Origin: Parachlamydiales bacterium
Lineage (GTDB): Bacteria > Chlamydiota > Chlamydiia > Chlamydiales > Rhabdochlamydiaceae
Reading direction: 5' to 3'
Assembly: GCA_023265455.1 (NCBI GenBank)
Contig: JAHFTQ010000003.1
Coordinates: 99,907 to 163,906 of the forward strand
Length of the DNA stretch: 64,000 bases
This document shows positions 17,749 through 27,157 of the stretch, in pieces. Each line of letters begins with the position of its first letter. The first letter of the stretch is position 1. The notes beneath the pieces were generated by a model, which was not told where the DNA came from, searched no databases, and saw nothing but the letters and a program-made list of their open reading frames with translations. The translations under genes and the position numbers were made by a program.

Positions 17749-19028
17749 TGAAACAGTGGGAAGACTTTTTGGGAAGTATCGCCTCAGAGATCGGCTCCGA
17801 GGCGATGGAAAAATGGGCCAAGCCTCTTAAAGTCATTCATTTTGATGCGGGAAATCTCTACTTAGAAGCTCACGACTCTTTTCATCTCAACTGGTTTGAG
17901 CAGCATCTCCGCCCTCAAGTCAGGCTTTTACTTCGCAATAACAATCAAAGACCCATTAAAGTTCACATTTCACTTGCCAATGCTCCCCCTCCAACGGAGA
18001 AAAAAACCTGGAAACCTGTCCTCAATCTCACCTCCGACGCTCTCAAAGCTAGCTGCCGCTTTGACTCGTATTTTCCTGGAAAGACCAATGAAGTTCATTT
18101 TTCTCTTCTAAAAGCAGCCCTTGAAAAGCTAAGCTATAATCCGATTTACCTACAAGGACCCGAAGGTGTTGGAAAATCCCACCTTCTCATGGCCTCCACA
18201 TTTTTTTTAAATTCCCAAAACAAGCGGTGTTTGTATGTCAAAGCAGGGACCCTGACTCACCATATTGTGACAGCTATCCGCTCGAGCTCCATGCAAAAAT
18301 TAAGAGATCACTACCGAAAACACGACGTTTTGCTGATCGACAATATCGATGAACTCGCCGACCGGAGCGCGACCCAAGAGGAGCTTTTTCATACCTTCAA
18401 TGCTCTGCACATCGCTGGGAAACAAATCATTTTGGCAGGACGCAAGCTCCCTTCCGAGATGGAAGGCATCGAACCCCGCCTAACGAGCCGCTTCGAATGG
18501 GGACTCCTTCTTCCCTTTCATCCTCTCGCAGCGCCTGAAAGGCAGCAGTGGTTTTCAAAAATTTGCGAGCAGAAAAAGCTAGTCCTTTCTCAAGAAGTCT
18601 CCTCTTTTGTCTTAGAGCACCTCCCTTCCATTCCTAGCTTAGTGGGAGCTCTTGACATCTTTGCTCTACACAAAAATAACATTTGCCTGGAGTCTGCAAA
18701 AAAATGGACCCTGCCCTTGCTTGAAGCGTGGGAAAAAAGACTCCTCATCCCAGAAAAAATCATTCAGGCGACTGCTGAACACTTTGAGATCGGATCTAGT
18801 GACATCTTAGGACGCTCTCAAAACCAAGAGTGCAGCCTCCCCAGACAAATTGCGATGTATCTTTGTCGAGAGCTTCTGAAGATGCCCTATGTCAAAATAG
18901 CCAAGACGTTTTCACGCGACCACTCGACTGTCATGACCAGCATTAAAAGCATCGAGAAAAAAATAGGAGAGCCCGGCAGCGCCGAGCTCTCCTATCTTCA
19001 TGCAATCAAATCTAAACTTATACCGTAA
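17748..19028 (+). CDS. dnaA: Chromosomal replication initiator DnaA
   Basis: AAA+ initiator that binds DnaA boxes at oriC and melts the origin. 426 residues, slightly short, mainly from a brief domain II. Domain I at 1-75; P-loop GPEGVGKS at 137-144 (Ser instead of the usual Thr after Lys); Walker B VLLID at 194-198; sensor/arginine region RLTSRFEWGLLLP; domain IV with the box-binding signature DHSTVMTSIKSIEKKI. ATG overlaps the yidC stop (TGATG). Chlamydiae usually carry two dnaA genes, and the copy next to yidC is the one called dnaA1; a second copy is not in this window. Confidence 0.93.
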   Translation: MKQWEDFLGSIASEIGSEAMEKWAKPLKVIHFDAGNLYLEAHDSFHLNWFEQHLRPQVRLLLRNNNQRPIKVHISLANAPPPTEKKTWKPVLNLTSDALKASCRFDSYFPGKTNEVHFSLLKAALEKLSYNPIYLQGPEGVGKSHLLMASTFFLNSQNKRCLYVKAGTLTHHIVTAIRSSSMQKLRDHYRKHDVLLIDNIDELADRSATQEELFHTFNALHIAGKQIILAGRKLPSEMEGIEPRLTSRFEWGLLLPFHPLAAPERQQWFSKICEQKKLVLSQEVSSFVLEHLPSIPSLVGALDIFALHKNNICLESAKKWTLPLLEAWEKRLLIPEKIIQATAEHFEIGSSDILGRSQNQECSLPRQIAMYLCRELLKMPYVKIAKTFSRDHSTVMTSIKSIEKKIGEPGSAELSYLHAIKSKLIP

Positions 19029-19063
19029 CAGTTCAGATATCCCGCCTTTGGCAAGAAAGGGAT

Positions 19064-20170
19064 CTATGCCTTTTTCTTCCGTGATTTCTTCTTCTTTTCG
19101 GTTGGCATTACACTTAATTCTGCTTCAATTTCTTCCACAGTTGGCAGACTTGACTTGAGTTCTTTCGGCAGTTTTTCGACCAGTTTCACTTCAAACTCTG
19201 CAACCCCGATGGGTCGATTGAAATTTCTCAAGACATACTCCACAAACACATTGTCCTTGGTTTTGCATAGGATGATTCCAATACTGGGCTTGTCATCTTC
19301 ATTTCTAAGTTGATCATCAACAGCCGAAAGATAGGCGCTCATTTGCCCAGCATCGCGGCTATCGAATTCCCTTGCTTTGAGCTCCACAATTATATAGCAC
19401 TGCAATATGAGATGGTAAAACAGCAGGTCTATGTACAAATCTTTTTTCCCAGCCTTGATTGGATATTGTCGCCCTAGAAAAGCAAATCCTTGCCCAAGTT
19501 CTAACAAGAATTTTTGGATATGGTTGACCAACCCATCCTCTAATTCGTTCTCCAAATGCTCCTTGCGTAACTCGAGAAAATCAAAGACGTAGGGATCTTT
19601 GAGAGTCTGCTGTGCTAAATCTGACTGAGGAGTCGGAAGAACTGTCTTGAAATTTGTAATCGCCTTCCCTTCCCTATGATAAAGGTCGTTTTCTACCCAA
19701 ATTGTGAGCATGCTTCGGCTCCAACCGTGTTCCATCGCTTTGGAGGCATACCAAAGGCGTTCGTCTTTGTCCTTTGTTTTTTGGAGAAGGACAATGTTGT
19801 GACCCCATGGGATGCCAAAAATAGGCAAAGACTCAAATTGTCGCACAAGCTGTGCGACTTTTTTATAGGCAACGAAGAAGGCCTTCATTCTAAATACGTT
19901 AGCTCTTGAAAACCCTTCTATCCCAGGGAACTCATTTTGAAGGTCTTTGGCCACCCTTTCCAGAACCTTACTACCCCAGCCTTCATGTTCTTGTTTTTCA
20001 ACAATATCCTTGCCAATCTCCCAATATAATTTGATCAGTTCTCTGTTGACGGTCACAACAGCTTTGATCTGTGAGGAGCGAATCTTAGTTTTTAGAGATG
20101 TGATAAATTTTGCATATTCAGCAGGGGAAGTTTCTGTTTTTTTGACTGCTGGAAGTTTTTTTTTAGCCAT
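19064..20170 (-). CDS. YhcG-family PD-(D/E)XK nuclease domain protein (DUF1016)
   Basis: 368 residues. The N-terminal half is the YhcG/DUF1016 domain (VNRELIKLYWEIGKDIVEKQ, FSRANVFRMKAFFVAY, LPWGHN-like IPWGHNIVLL, ERLWYASKAMEHGWSRSML). The C-terminal half carries the nuclease-like core DLYIDLLFYH and IIVELKAREF, with Asp and Glu-x-Lys in the right order. The last 40 residues are Lys-rich. Such proteins are scattered in bacterial accessory DNA and have been linked to DNA processing or defence, but their role is not settled. Patchy presence suggests horizontal gain. Convergent with dnaA. Confidence 0.85.
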   Translation of the reverse strand: MAKKKLPAVKKTETSPAEYAKFITSLKTKIRSSQIKAVVTVNRELIKLYWEIGKDIVEKQEHEGWGSKVLERVAKDLQNEFPGIEGFSRANVFRMKAFFVAYKKVAQLVRQFESLPIFGIPWGHNIVLLQKTKDKDERLWYASKAMEHGWSRSMLTIWVENDLYHREGKAITNFKTVLPTPQSDLAQQTLKDPYVFDFLELRKEHLENELEDGLVNHIQKFLLELGQGFAFLGRQYPIKAGKKDLYIDLLFYHLILQCYIIVELKAREFDSRDAGQMSAYLSAVDDQLRNEDDKPSIGIILCKTKDNVFVEYVLRNFNRPIGVAEFEVKLVEKLPKELKSSLPTVEEIEAELSVMPTEKKKKSRKKKA

Positions 20171-20249
20171 TAGAAGGTCTCTATTTTCTTGTAACCATTC
20201 AGACCCCCTTTCTCCATGAGAATTAGGGGACCCGAGGTTCGATTTTGAA

Positions 20250-20270
20250 CCCTCTCATAGAAAAAGAGGG
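20250..20270 (-). terminator. Possible terminator of the Slc1-like gene
   Basis: Stem CCCTCT/AGAGGG with a 9-nt loop, 17 nt after the stop codon on the minus strand. Only a weak T-containing tail follows. Confidence 0.3.
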
Positions 20271-20286
20271 GTAGCTGAAAGTTGCC

Positions 20287-20826
20287 TTACACCTTAGTGA
20301 ACGGCTGTCCAGGTTTGCCCGGTTGGCCTGGCATGCCTCCTGGCATTCCAGGTCCTGGAAGTCCGGGACGGCCAGGTCCACCTTTGGGATCTTCTTGAGG
20401 CTCGCGTCCTTCACTTAAGTCTTTAGCTTTTTTTCTCCACCGCTCAACAGCTTCCACAAAAATAGGAGCAAAACGGCGCAGCGCCGAAGGATCGGCTCCA
20501 ATTCCCATTTCTAGAACGCAGTGCATCAAGATGAGCTCTTCGTTCACGGCAACTCCAATGCCACCGCCAGCCATCTGACCGCCGAGCATAGAACCTTCTA
20601 AGAGCGACTCATACAGCTTTAAGCGGTTAGTCGTGTCTTTAGGAAGCCCATCCAGGATAGGAGAGTATAAGTAAAGGCGATCCGAGTGGGGTTCATAGGT
20701 GATATGTAATGAAAAGGTATTGTCAATACCTAAAATACAGGTATGGTTCTCATCAAATTGCAATTCAGCGAGATTGAGCTCTTTCCCAAACTCCTTTAAG
20801 TTGGCCTTGGCATTCTCATAAGACAT
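20287..20826 (-). CDS. CesT-family type III secretion chaperone, Slc1-like, with collagen-like tail
   Basis: 179 residues. Residues 1-135 have the class I chaperone pattern: N-terminal amphipathic helix (MSYENAKANLKEFGKELNL), CILGIDNTFSLHITYEP and DRLYLYSPILDGLP beta strands, and a long C-terminal helix. In Chlamydia, Slc1 (CT043) lies beside glgX (CT042) and escorts several early effectors; here the gene is likewise divergent from glgX, which supports orthology. Odd: residues from about 148 to 175 are Gly-Pro-rich Gly-X-Y triplets (GGPGRPGLPGPGMPGG and on). A GGAG ribosome site precedes the ATG. Strong sign that this organism has a type III system. Confidence 0.85.
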   Translation of the reverse strand: MSYENAKANLKEFGKELNLAELQFDENHTCILGIDNTFSLHITYEPHSDRLYLYSPILDGLPKDTTNRLKLYESLLEGSMLGGQMAGGGIGVAVNEELILMHCVLEMGIGADPSALRRFAPIFVEAVERWRKKAKDLSEGREPQEDPKGGPGRPGLPGPGMPGGMPGQPGKPGQPFTKV

Positions 20827-20886
20827 TAGCGTACTCCTCTAGTCTTTGTCATAATAACCTGGTAGTTTCTCAATTCCGCAAAAAAA

Positions 20887-20916
20887 TTGCAAATACATTC
20901 GGTTTTAGTGTATTAA
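20887..20916 (+). promoter_or_regulatory. Promoter of glgX, apparently leaderless
   Basis: -35 TTGCAA (20887-20892), 18-nt spacer, -10 TATTAA (20911-20916), then six A residues and ATG at 20923. No Shine-Dalgarno sequence is possible in that stretch. Confidence 0.55.
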
Positions 20917-20922
20917 AAAAAA

Positions 20923-22899
20923 ATGACGCCACAGCTTTCCACCCTGCCCGGAAAACCGAGTCCCTTGGGGATCTCTCCCTTGGAAACGGGTATCAACTTT
21001 GCTTTTTATTCCTCTGCTAAGCAGGCCTCTTTAGTTTTTTTTGCCCTAGGGGAACAAAACCCTTTTGCTGAAGTTCCGCTAGATCCTAAGCTTCACCAGA
21101 CTAATCATATTTGGCATATTGCCATCCAAGGGCTTCCCCCGAGCTTTAACTATGGAATTCGAATTGGCAAAGAGATCTTCCTTGACCCCTACGCCCGCTG
21201 CCTTAATACCCCTGGAGACTGGAATAGTTCTTTTTATGCTCACGAAAAGCCTCTGGGCCAGTATAACCAGCCGCTACCCGTATTCGACTGGGAGGGCGAT
21301 ACGCCTCCCAGCATCCCGTTTCAAGATTTGATGATCTATGAAATGCATGTCCGCGCTTTTACAGAAGACCCCTCAAGCCATACTGAACACCCGGGCACAT
21401 TCTTAGGAATCATTGAAAAAATTCCTTACCTCAAAAAATTAGGCATTAATGCCGTTGAACTCCTTCCCATTTTTGAATTCAACGAAAATGAAAATCCCCG
21501 CAAAAACCCAAAAACCGGCAAAAAATTACTTAACTATTGGGGATATTCTACTGTTAATTTTTTTAGCATAATGAATCGCTATGGAGCTGCAGAAGAGTTC
21601 AAAACAGTCGTCAAAGAGCTCCATAAAAACAAGATTGAGGTGATTCTCGATGTCGTTTATAACCACACCGCTGAAGGAAATGAGACAGGACCTTCTCTCT
21701 CCTTTCGGGGCCTGGGCGCTTCGACCTATTACATTTTAGGGCCCAACAACACCTATTCCAACTATACTGGCTGCGGCAACACCTTCAACTGTAATAATCC
21801 CATCACCTCTCAACTCATCCTCGACTCCCTTCATTACTGGGTGACCGAGATGCACGTAGACGGGTTCCGTTTTGACCTCGCCTCCATTTTGACAAGAGAT
21901 CCCAAAGGCCATCCATTAAACGACCCGCCTGTTGTCAGGCGCATCTCTCAAGACCCTCTCCTGGCCCATACTAAACTCATTGCAGAAGCGTGGGACGCTG
22001 CAGGGCTTTACCAAGTTGGACACTTTCCAGCTTACGGTAAATGGGCCGAGTGGAATGGAAAATACCGCGATACAGTCCGCCGCTTTCTTAAAGGAACAGA
22101 TGGCGCTGCAGGCCCCTTTGCTGGTGTCATATCGGGCTCGCAAGATCTCTACGGTCATGGCAGAAAACCCTATCACAGCATTAACTTTGTGACAGCGCAT
22201 GACGGATTTACACTACGAGACCTTGTCAGTTATAATACCAAACACAATCTAGCCAATGGGGAAAATAACCAAGACGGAACTAACGATAATGAAAGCTGGA
22301 ACTGCGGACAAGAGGGAGCCACTTCCAATGCCAATATCCTCAAGCTCCGCCTACGACAATCCAAGAATTTCATTGTGGCTCTCATGGTCTCTTTAGGAAC
22401 TCCTATGATTCTCATGGGAGATGAGTATGGCCACTCACGCGCTGGCAATAACAATGCCTGGTGCCATGATGGACCTCTGAATGCCTTTCTATGGAACCAG
22501 CTCGATCAAGAAAAAGAACTCTTCCACTTTTTTCAATTTCTGATTGCTCTACGTAAACGCACACCGCTACTGCGCCGCACCGAATTTCTAAAACCGACCG
22601 AGATCGATTGGCATGGCTGCTCCCCTTTTCATCCCGACTGGAGCCCTTCAAGCCGCTTTATCGCCTATGTTCTCAAAGATGCAGCTCAGGGCCACTCCCT
22701 CTACATCGCCTTTAATGCAACCCACAACCGCCCTACCGTCCAACTGCCTCCTCCGCCTACCCATCGCAAATGGTACCGGCTCGTTGATACTGCTCTTGCA
22801 CCTCCTTACGACACCATCGATAATCCTGCCCAGCTTCCTCCCCTTAAAGCCACCTGTAAAATGGAAGCTTATTCTTCTATGATTCTGCTCGCTTTGTAA
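20923..22899 (+). CDS. glgX: Glycogen debranching enzyme (isoamylase type)
   Basis: GH13 enzyme that hydrolyses alpha-1,6 branches of glycogen or limit dextrin. 658 residues: N-terminal CBM48-like domain with GISPLETGINFAFYSS; TIM barrel with MIYEMHVRAFTEDPSS, VILDVVYNHTAEG, nucleophile region VDGFRFDLAS, acid region IAEAWDAAGLYQVG and FVTAHDGFTLRDL; then GDEYGHSRAGNNNAWCHD and a C-terminal beta domain. Glycogen metabolism is a chlamydial trait, and glgX next to the Slc1-type gene repeats the Chlamydia arrangement. Confidence 0.94.
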   Translation: MTPQLSTLPGKPSPLGISPLETGINFAFYSSAKQASLVFFALGEQNPFAEVPLDPKLHQTNHIWHIAIQGLPPSFNYGIRIGKEIFLDPYARCLNTPGDWNSSFYAHEKPLGQYNQPLPVFDWEGDTPPSIPFQDLMIYEMHVRAFTEDPSSHTEHPGTFLGIIEKIPYLKKLGINAVELLPIFEFNENENPRKNPKTGKKLLNYWGYSTVNFFSIMNRYGAAEEFKTVVKELHKNKIEVILDVVYNHTAEGNETGPSLSFRGLGASTYYILGPNNTYSNYTGCGNTFNCNNPITSQLILDSLHYWVTEMHVDGFRFDLASILTRDPKGHPLNDPPVVRRISQDPLLAHTKLIAEAWDAAGLYQVGHFPAYGKWAEWNGKYRDTVRRFLKGTDGAAGPFAGVISGSQDLYGHGRKPYHSINFVTAHDGFTLRDLVSYNTKHNLANGENNQDGTNDNESWNCGQEGATSNANILKLRLRQSKNFIVALMVSLGTPMILMGDEYGHSRAGNNNAWCHDGPLNAFLWNQLDQEKELFHFFQFLIALRKRTPLLRRTEFLKPTEIDWHGCSPFHPDWSPSSRFIAYVLKDAAQGHSLYIAFNATHNRPTVQLPPPPTHRKWYRLVDTALAPPYDTIDNPAQLPPLKATCKMEAYSSMILLAL

Positions 22900-22959
22900 A
22901 TTTAGTTGTTCTAAAATTTTTAATTTCTATAAACTTAAATTTTACAAAATGAGGCACGT

Positions 22960-23412
22960 ATGAAAATATACAAACTAGCCCTGATGATGACACTTGCGCT
23001 CTCACCTATTCTCGCAACAGACAAAGGAAAAATGGGGGCTTATGAGGAACTTTTGACCGACGTGAACCGAGTGATTCTGGAGACAGAGTTAACTCCCCAA
23101 CTCTCAAAAGAGATCCTCTCAGGAAAACATCCCTATCTTGCAATCGAATCAAGAGCTGGAACTGACCTCCCCATTAAATACTTTCTCAATGGCGGATTTT
23201 TTTCAGTAAAGTTTGAACCTAATTTATCGATTAAGATAGAAAAAAACTGTTACATTCGCATCCTCAGCAACAAAAAAGCATTTTTGAGTTTTGACTTAAA
23301 AAGTTGGGATAAACCCAATTTAAAATTGTTAGACACCCAGATCGGCTTAAGCGCTGATAAATCACATATCGTGATTCAAACCAGCGAAAATCCTGATTAC
23401 AAATTAGATTAG
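22960..23412 (+). CDS. Small secreted protein of unknown function
   Basis: Not recognised. 150 residues with a clear signal peptide (MKIYKLALMMTLALSPILAT, cleavage likely after Ala19). The mature part has alternating beta-like stretches (FSVKFEPNLSIKIEKNCYIRI). No cysteine lipobox. A GAGG ribosome site precedes the ATG in an otherwise AT-rich gap. The next gene starts 8 bp downstream and is also exported, so they look like a two-gene operon with a shared envelope function. Confidence 0.7.
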   Translation: MKIYKLALMMTLALSPILATDKGKMGAYEELLTDVNRVILETELTPQLSKEILSGKHPYLAIESRAGTDLPIKYFLNGGFFSVKFEPNLSIKIEKNCYIRILSNKKAFLSFDLKSWDKPNLKLLDTQIGLSADKSHIVIQTSENPDYKLD

Positions 23413-23419
23413 GCACACC

Positions 23420-24715
23420 ATGTTCAAACACCTTTTGTTAGCTTTCAGTTTAGCGACCTTATCCCTCAGAGCTGCCTCTTTGCAATGTTCGTCTCCTGTC
23501 ACCTTCTTTGACACGCGCTTCAAATGTATTGAAAAGCCCCTCATGGATTCCAATGATCAAGGAGAGGCCACTATCATCTGGGCAGCTTCTAAAAATGAGA
23601 ACACAGAACAAACAGCCCACGTCGCTTTTAAAACAGCCAACACTTCTTGGTCTGAAACTCAAACCCTTCCCTCCCTGGGAAAACTTAAGCGAATTGACTT
23701 AGCTGTCGATACGGCAGGCAAAACCTCGCTCCATTGGAGAAGCTGTAAATCAGGCAAATGCTATACCTACTATGGACAAAAGACTCCCGATGAATTCTGG
23801 GCCGTCCCTTTCAATGTCGCTGATAAGTCGGATTCCTCTGGAGAAGTTAAATTATTGCCTTCCGGAAAAATCATTTTTCTAGGCGAGAAAGAGACTATGT
23901 TTGGCGAGGTCCTTGAAACCGTAAAAAACATCCCCTGTAAATTTATTCAGCATGTAACGCCTGCTGATAAACAGCACCTGTTCATTAATTCAAATGGAGA
24001 TGGATTTGCTTTTGAAGTCCATAGAAATTGGCGAGACGATACCTATCAAATGAAATATTCTTGGTTTGAAGAAGATCAGTTCTCTCCCTCTCAAATCCTG
24101 GGCTCGATTTCTCTGGGCTATCTCAATAAGGTTACGGGAGTGACAAGCGAAAACAAGAATGTAAAATCGGGTGCTGTAGCTTTAATACCTTATAGCGAAG
24201 AACGTATTCCCATCATCACCTTTACAAACGGCCAATGGTCGCTTTTGGATACTTTTATCATTAAACGAGAAGGGTTGTACAATTGCGCCTTGGCTATGAA
24301 TCCTCAAGATGATATTTTCGTAGCCTGGGGATCTTCGGAAAATCAAGGGATTGAAGCTGCACTCAAACCTAAAGGTCAGGATTGGATCAGTACACTTCCT
24401 ATCCTCCCCTTCAAAGGAGAATTTCGCCTCAAAGAGATCAAGAGTGATCAAACTGGCAATTTCATCGTCATCTGGAAAGGCACTGCAAAAGTTTTAAGAC
24501 ACCTCATTTTCGAAGAAAGAGAAAGTATTTATGGAGCTGTTTTTTCAATCAAAGATCGGACATGGTCCGATCCTGTTTTACTATCTCGCCCAGCGCTCTC
24601 TTGCTCCTCGCCCTCATTGACTTTAACTCAGCCAGGCCATGGATTTGTCTCATGGATTGCATCCAATGGCTTTGATACGGGCGTCCAGGTTGTCGAACTA
24701 AGTTATGAGGAGTAA
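23420..24715 (+). CDS. Secreted beta-rich protein, possible beta-propeller
   Basis: Not recognised at family level. 431 residues with a signal peptide (MFKHLLLAFSLATLSLRAAS). The mature part repeats a pattern of about 45-50 residues in which a hydrophobic strand ends in W or WGS (ATIIWAASKN, TSLHWRSCKSG, DIFVAWGSSEN, FIVIWKGTAK, GFVSWIASNG), as in beta-propellers or exo-sialidase-like Asp-box folds. Three Cys in the first half could form disulfides. Starts 8 bp after the preceding secreted protein. Periplasmic or surface location is inferred. Confidence 0.65.
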   Translation: MFKHLLLAFSLATLSLRAASLQCSSPVTFFDTRFKCIEKPLMDSNDQGEATIIWAASKNENTEQTAHVAFKTANTSWSETQTLPSLGKLKRIDLAVDTAGKTSLHWRSCKSGKCYTYYGQKTPDEFWAVPFNVADKSDSSGEVKLLPSGKIIFLGEKETMFGEVLETVKNIPCKFIQHVTPADKQHLFINSNGDGFAFEVHRNWRDDTYQMKYSWFEEDQFSPSQILGSISLGYLNKVTGVTSENKNVKSGAVALIPYSEERIPIITFTNGQWSLLDTFIIKREGLYNCALAMNPQDDIFVAWGSSENQGIEAALKPKGQDWISTLPILPFKGEFRLKEIKSDQTGNFIVIWKGTAKVLRHLIFEERESIYGAVFSIKDRTWSDPVLLSRPALSCSSPSLTLTQPGHGFVSWIASNGFDTGVQVVELSYEE

Positions 24716-24746
24716 TTTCTGATGGCTCCTGTTGCCCCTTAGCAGA

Positions 24747-24752
24747 TATAAT
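24747..24752 (+). promoter_or_regulatory. -10 box just before the AAA-ATPase gene
   Basis: Perfect TATAAT ending 7 nt before the ATG at 24760, with no good -35 and no Shine-Dalgarno sequence. Another case of an apparently leaderless start. Confidence 0.4.
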
Positions 24753-24759
24753 TCAATCC

Positions 24760-26451
24760 ATGGACAATGATAAGAAATTACTTCCTATCGGGCTTAGCGA
24801 TTTCAAAAAACTTATTGATGGTGGCTATGTTTATGTTGATAAAACACTTTTGATCCAAGAATTATTCAGCAAAGGAACCGAAGTTGCCCTCATTCCCCGC
24901 CTGCGCAGGTTCGGCAAAACGCTTAACCTGTCCATGTTACGGTATTTTTTTGAAAAAACCGACCAAGACACCAGCTACCTATTCCGACCGCTGAAAATTT
25001 GGCAGGATAAAAAATGCCAGGCTCTTCAAGGGAAGTTCCCTGTCATTTTCATCTCGCTTAAGGATGTCAAACACGCCTCGTGGGAACAGACTTTTGCATC
25101 TTTAAAGGGGGTAATCTCCGAGGCCTTTCGCTTACATCCTTATCTTCTAGAAGACTCTATTTTAGATGGTTTTGAAAAGCAACAATATCAAGCTATCGCC
25201 TATGAGCAAGGCGATCAAACTTTATATGAACAAAGCCTCAAGCTGCTAACCAAGTGGCTTTACCGCTACCATAAAAACCGCGTCATCCTTCTCATCGATG
25301 AATACGATGCTCCCGCCCATGCAGCTTATATTGGAGGTTACTATAAGGAACTGATCGATTTCTTGAGAAACTGGTTGTCAGGGGGATTAAAGGATAATTC
25401 CTCTTTGGAAAAAGGTGTTTTCACCGGCATTTTGCGCATTGCGAAAGAAAGCATTTTTTCAGGGCTTAACAATGTCACCACTTTTACCATCTTAAACGAA
25501 GATTTTCAGGATAAGTTTGGACTGACTGAGCCAGAAGTCAAAAAACTTTTAGAAGAGTACAATCTTTTGGATAAATGGGATTCCATACGGCAGTGGTATA
25601 ACGGTTACCGTATTGGGTCATGTGAGGGGATTTACAACCCTTGGTCTGTGTTAAACTGCATTTCCAAAAAAGGCGCCCTGGCTCCCTATTGGGTCAACAC
25701 GATCGATAATGCTCTGATGAAGCAACTGATTACTCAAGGGACAGATTATTTCAAAGCGGACATCGAAGAACTCATGAGAGGCGGTACCATAGAAAAAACC
25801 ATTGAAGAGGGAATCGTGTTTGCAGATTTGCAAAGCAACCCCGATGTGGTTTGGTCTTTACTTTTGTTTAGCGGGTACTTATCAATTACAACCACACCTG
25901 TTTATGGACGTACATGCCAGTTGCGTATTCCTAACATCGAAGTTAGGGAGCTTTATCACTCGATCATCCTCAGATGGTTCAAGGAAACCATTCAAGAACC
26001 CAATTATCAGATACTTCTCCAGAGCCTAATAACAGGCGACGTCGCTACTTTTTCTCAAATTTTTCAAGAGTTTCTTCTCTCTTCCTTCAGCTTTTTTGAT
26101 GTTGCTGCAGAAGAGCCTGAGAAAATCTATCACGCATTCGTGCTAGGAGTCCTCATTGGCCTTAAAGATCGCTATGAAGTAAAATCCAATCGTGAAAGCG
26201 GCTATGGCCGTTACGATGTCATGCTCATTCCTAAAAAACCCCAAGAGTTAGGGGTTGTGATGGAGTTTAAAAAAATCGGCCGTTTTGAAGAGAGCGACCT
26301 AGAGTCAGCCGTCCTGTCTGCACTCAAGCAGATCGAGGAACGCAAGTATGATTTAGAGCTGAAAAATCGCGGAGTCAGTCGCATTTTACATCTCGGACTA
26401 GCATTCAAAGGAAAAACTGTGATGATCCGTTCAAATTTCTCGTCATTGTAG
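24760..26451 (+). CDS. AAA-ATPase-like / PD-(D/E)XK nuclease fusion (DUF1703 type)
   Basis: 563 residues. N-terminal AAA-ATPase-like domain: LPIGLSDFKKLIDGGYVYVDKT, P-loop RLRRFGKT ending at Thr54 (the usual family form is RPRRFGKT), Walker B VILLIDEYDAP near 190, QWYNGYRIG. The C-terminal 120 residues hold a PD-(D/E)XK core GRYDVMLIP...GVVMEFKKIG. This family is expanded in Bacteroidetes and in many host-associated bacteria, often as variable multi-copy genes; function unsettled (mobile or conflict-related proposals). Likely horizontally acquired. Confidence 0.85.
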   Translation: MDNDKKLLPIGLSDFKKLIDGGYVYVDKTLLIQELFSKGTEVALIPRLRRFGKTLNLSMLRYFFEKTDQDTSYLFRPLKIWQDKKCQALQGKFPVIFISLKDVKHASWEQTFASLKGVISEAFRLHPYLLEDSILDGFEKQQYQAIAYEQGDQTLYEQSLKLLTKWLYRYHKNRVILLIDEYDAPAHAAYIGGYYKELIDFLRNWLSGGLKDNSSLEKGVFTGILRIAKESIFSGLNNVTTFTILNEDFQDKFGLTEPEVKKLLEEYNLLDKWDSIRQWYNGYRIGSCEGIYNPWSVLNCISKKGALAPYWVNTIDNALMKQLITQGTDYFKADIEELMRGGTIEKTIEEGIVFADLQSNPDVVWSLLLFSGYLSITTTPVYGRTCQLRIPNIEVRELYHSIILRWFKETIQEPNYQILLQSLITGDVATFSQIFQEFLLSSFSFFDVAAEEPEKIYHAFVLGVLIGLKDRYEVKSNRESGYGRYDVMLIPKKPQELGVVMEFKKIGRFEESDLESAVLSALKQIEERKYDLELKNRGVSRILHLGLAFKGKTVMIRSNFSSL

Positions 26452-26496
26452 AACAATTCTTGTTTTGCTACGCTAAAACCTAAAAGGCAGGGTTGG

Positions 26497-27156
26497 ATGA
26501 AAAGGTCTATATTTGTACTAGGTGTGATTCTTGTATTGAGCGGATGCCGTGAAAATGATTCCTCATCAGCTGCTTTGATTGAATCTAGAATCAGCAATCG
26601 ACCCATCGTTGCTCTGGTGCCTGTGATTGACCATAGCCATAGCGATCTGAACTGGAGCCTTTCTGAGGAATTTTCGCTAGCGCTCCGCCACCGCCTCACC
26701 CAGAAAAACAATCTCTATCTCGCCCGCGAAGAAAACTTTGCAAATTCTCAAAAATACCTCGCCTGGTGCGATCCTTTTGAACTCGATACCAGCTGGATAA
26801 AAAAAGCCTTTTCCCAGCAAGAATTTGTCGTCTTTACCGAACTGATGAAACACACTGAAATCCCTGTGATTTCTTCAACAGAGCCTCTTGTCGATATCAA
26901 AGAAGCTCCTGCCGAGCTTCTCTTAGCCATTCGTGTGAATGTGTTTGATCTCCGAGGAAAAACCCCTAAAATCGTTCTTCAAGAAATCATTGAACAGTCT
27001 CACCATATCCCCCGTGAGTTTACAAAAACTCATGCAACCCCCGTCGCATGGGATCACGAGGGATTTGATATCTCACTCCTTGGAATTGCCCACGATACGT
27101 TAAGCAAAGAAGTTGCCAGCCGTATCGAAGACTACATTCTTACTTCAGGCCTATAG
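26497..27156 (+). CDS. Putative lipoprotein
   Basis: 219 residues with a lipoprotein signal: MKRSIFVLGVILVLSGC, lipobox LSGC with Cys17. The mature part contains IVALVPVIDHSH, a PREFT motif and a C-terminal helix. The pattern of a value near the start (VALVPVIDHS) followed by YLAREEN resembles GNA1162- or CsgG-like small lipoproteins, but this is only an impression. It precedes by 1 bp the CPBP-protease gene, then PP2C and cysteine desulfurase. Confidence 0.7.
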   Translation: MKRSIFVLGVILVLSGCRENDSSSAALIESRISNRPIVALVPVIDHSHSDLNWSLSEEFSLALRHRLTQKNNLYLAREENFANSQKYLAWCDPFELDTSWIKKAFSQQEFVVFTELMKHTEIPVISSTEPLVDIKEAPAELLLAIRVNVFDLRGKTPKIVLQEIIEQSHHIPREFTKTHATPVAWDHEGFDISLLGIAHDTLSKEVASRIEDYILTSGL

Positions 27157-27157
27157 G

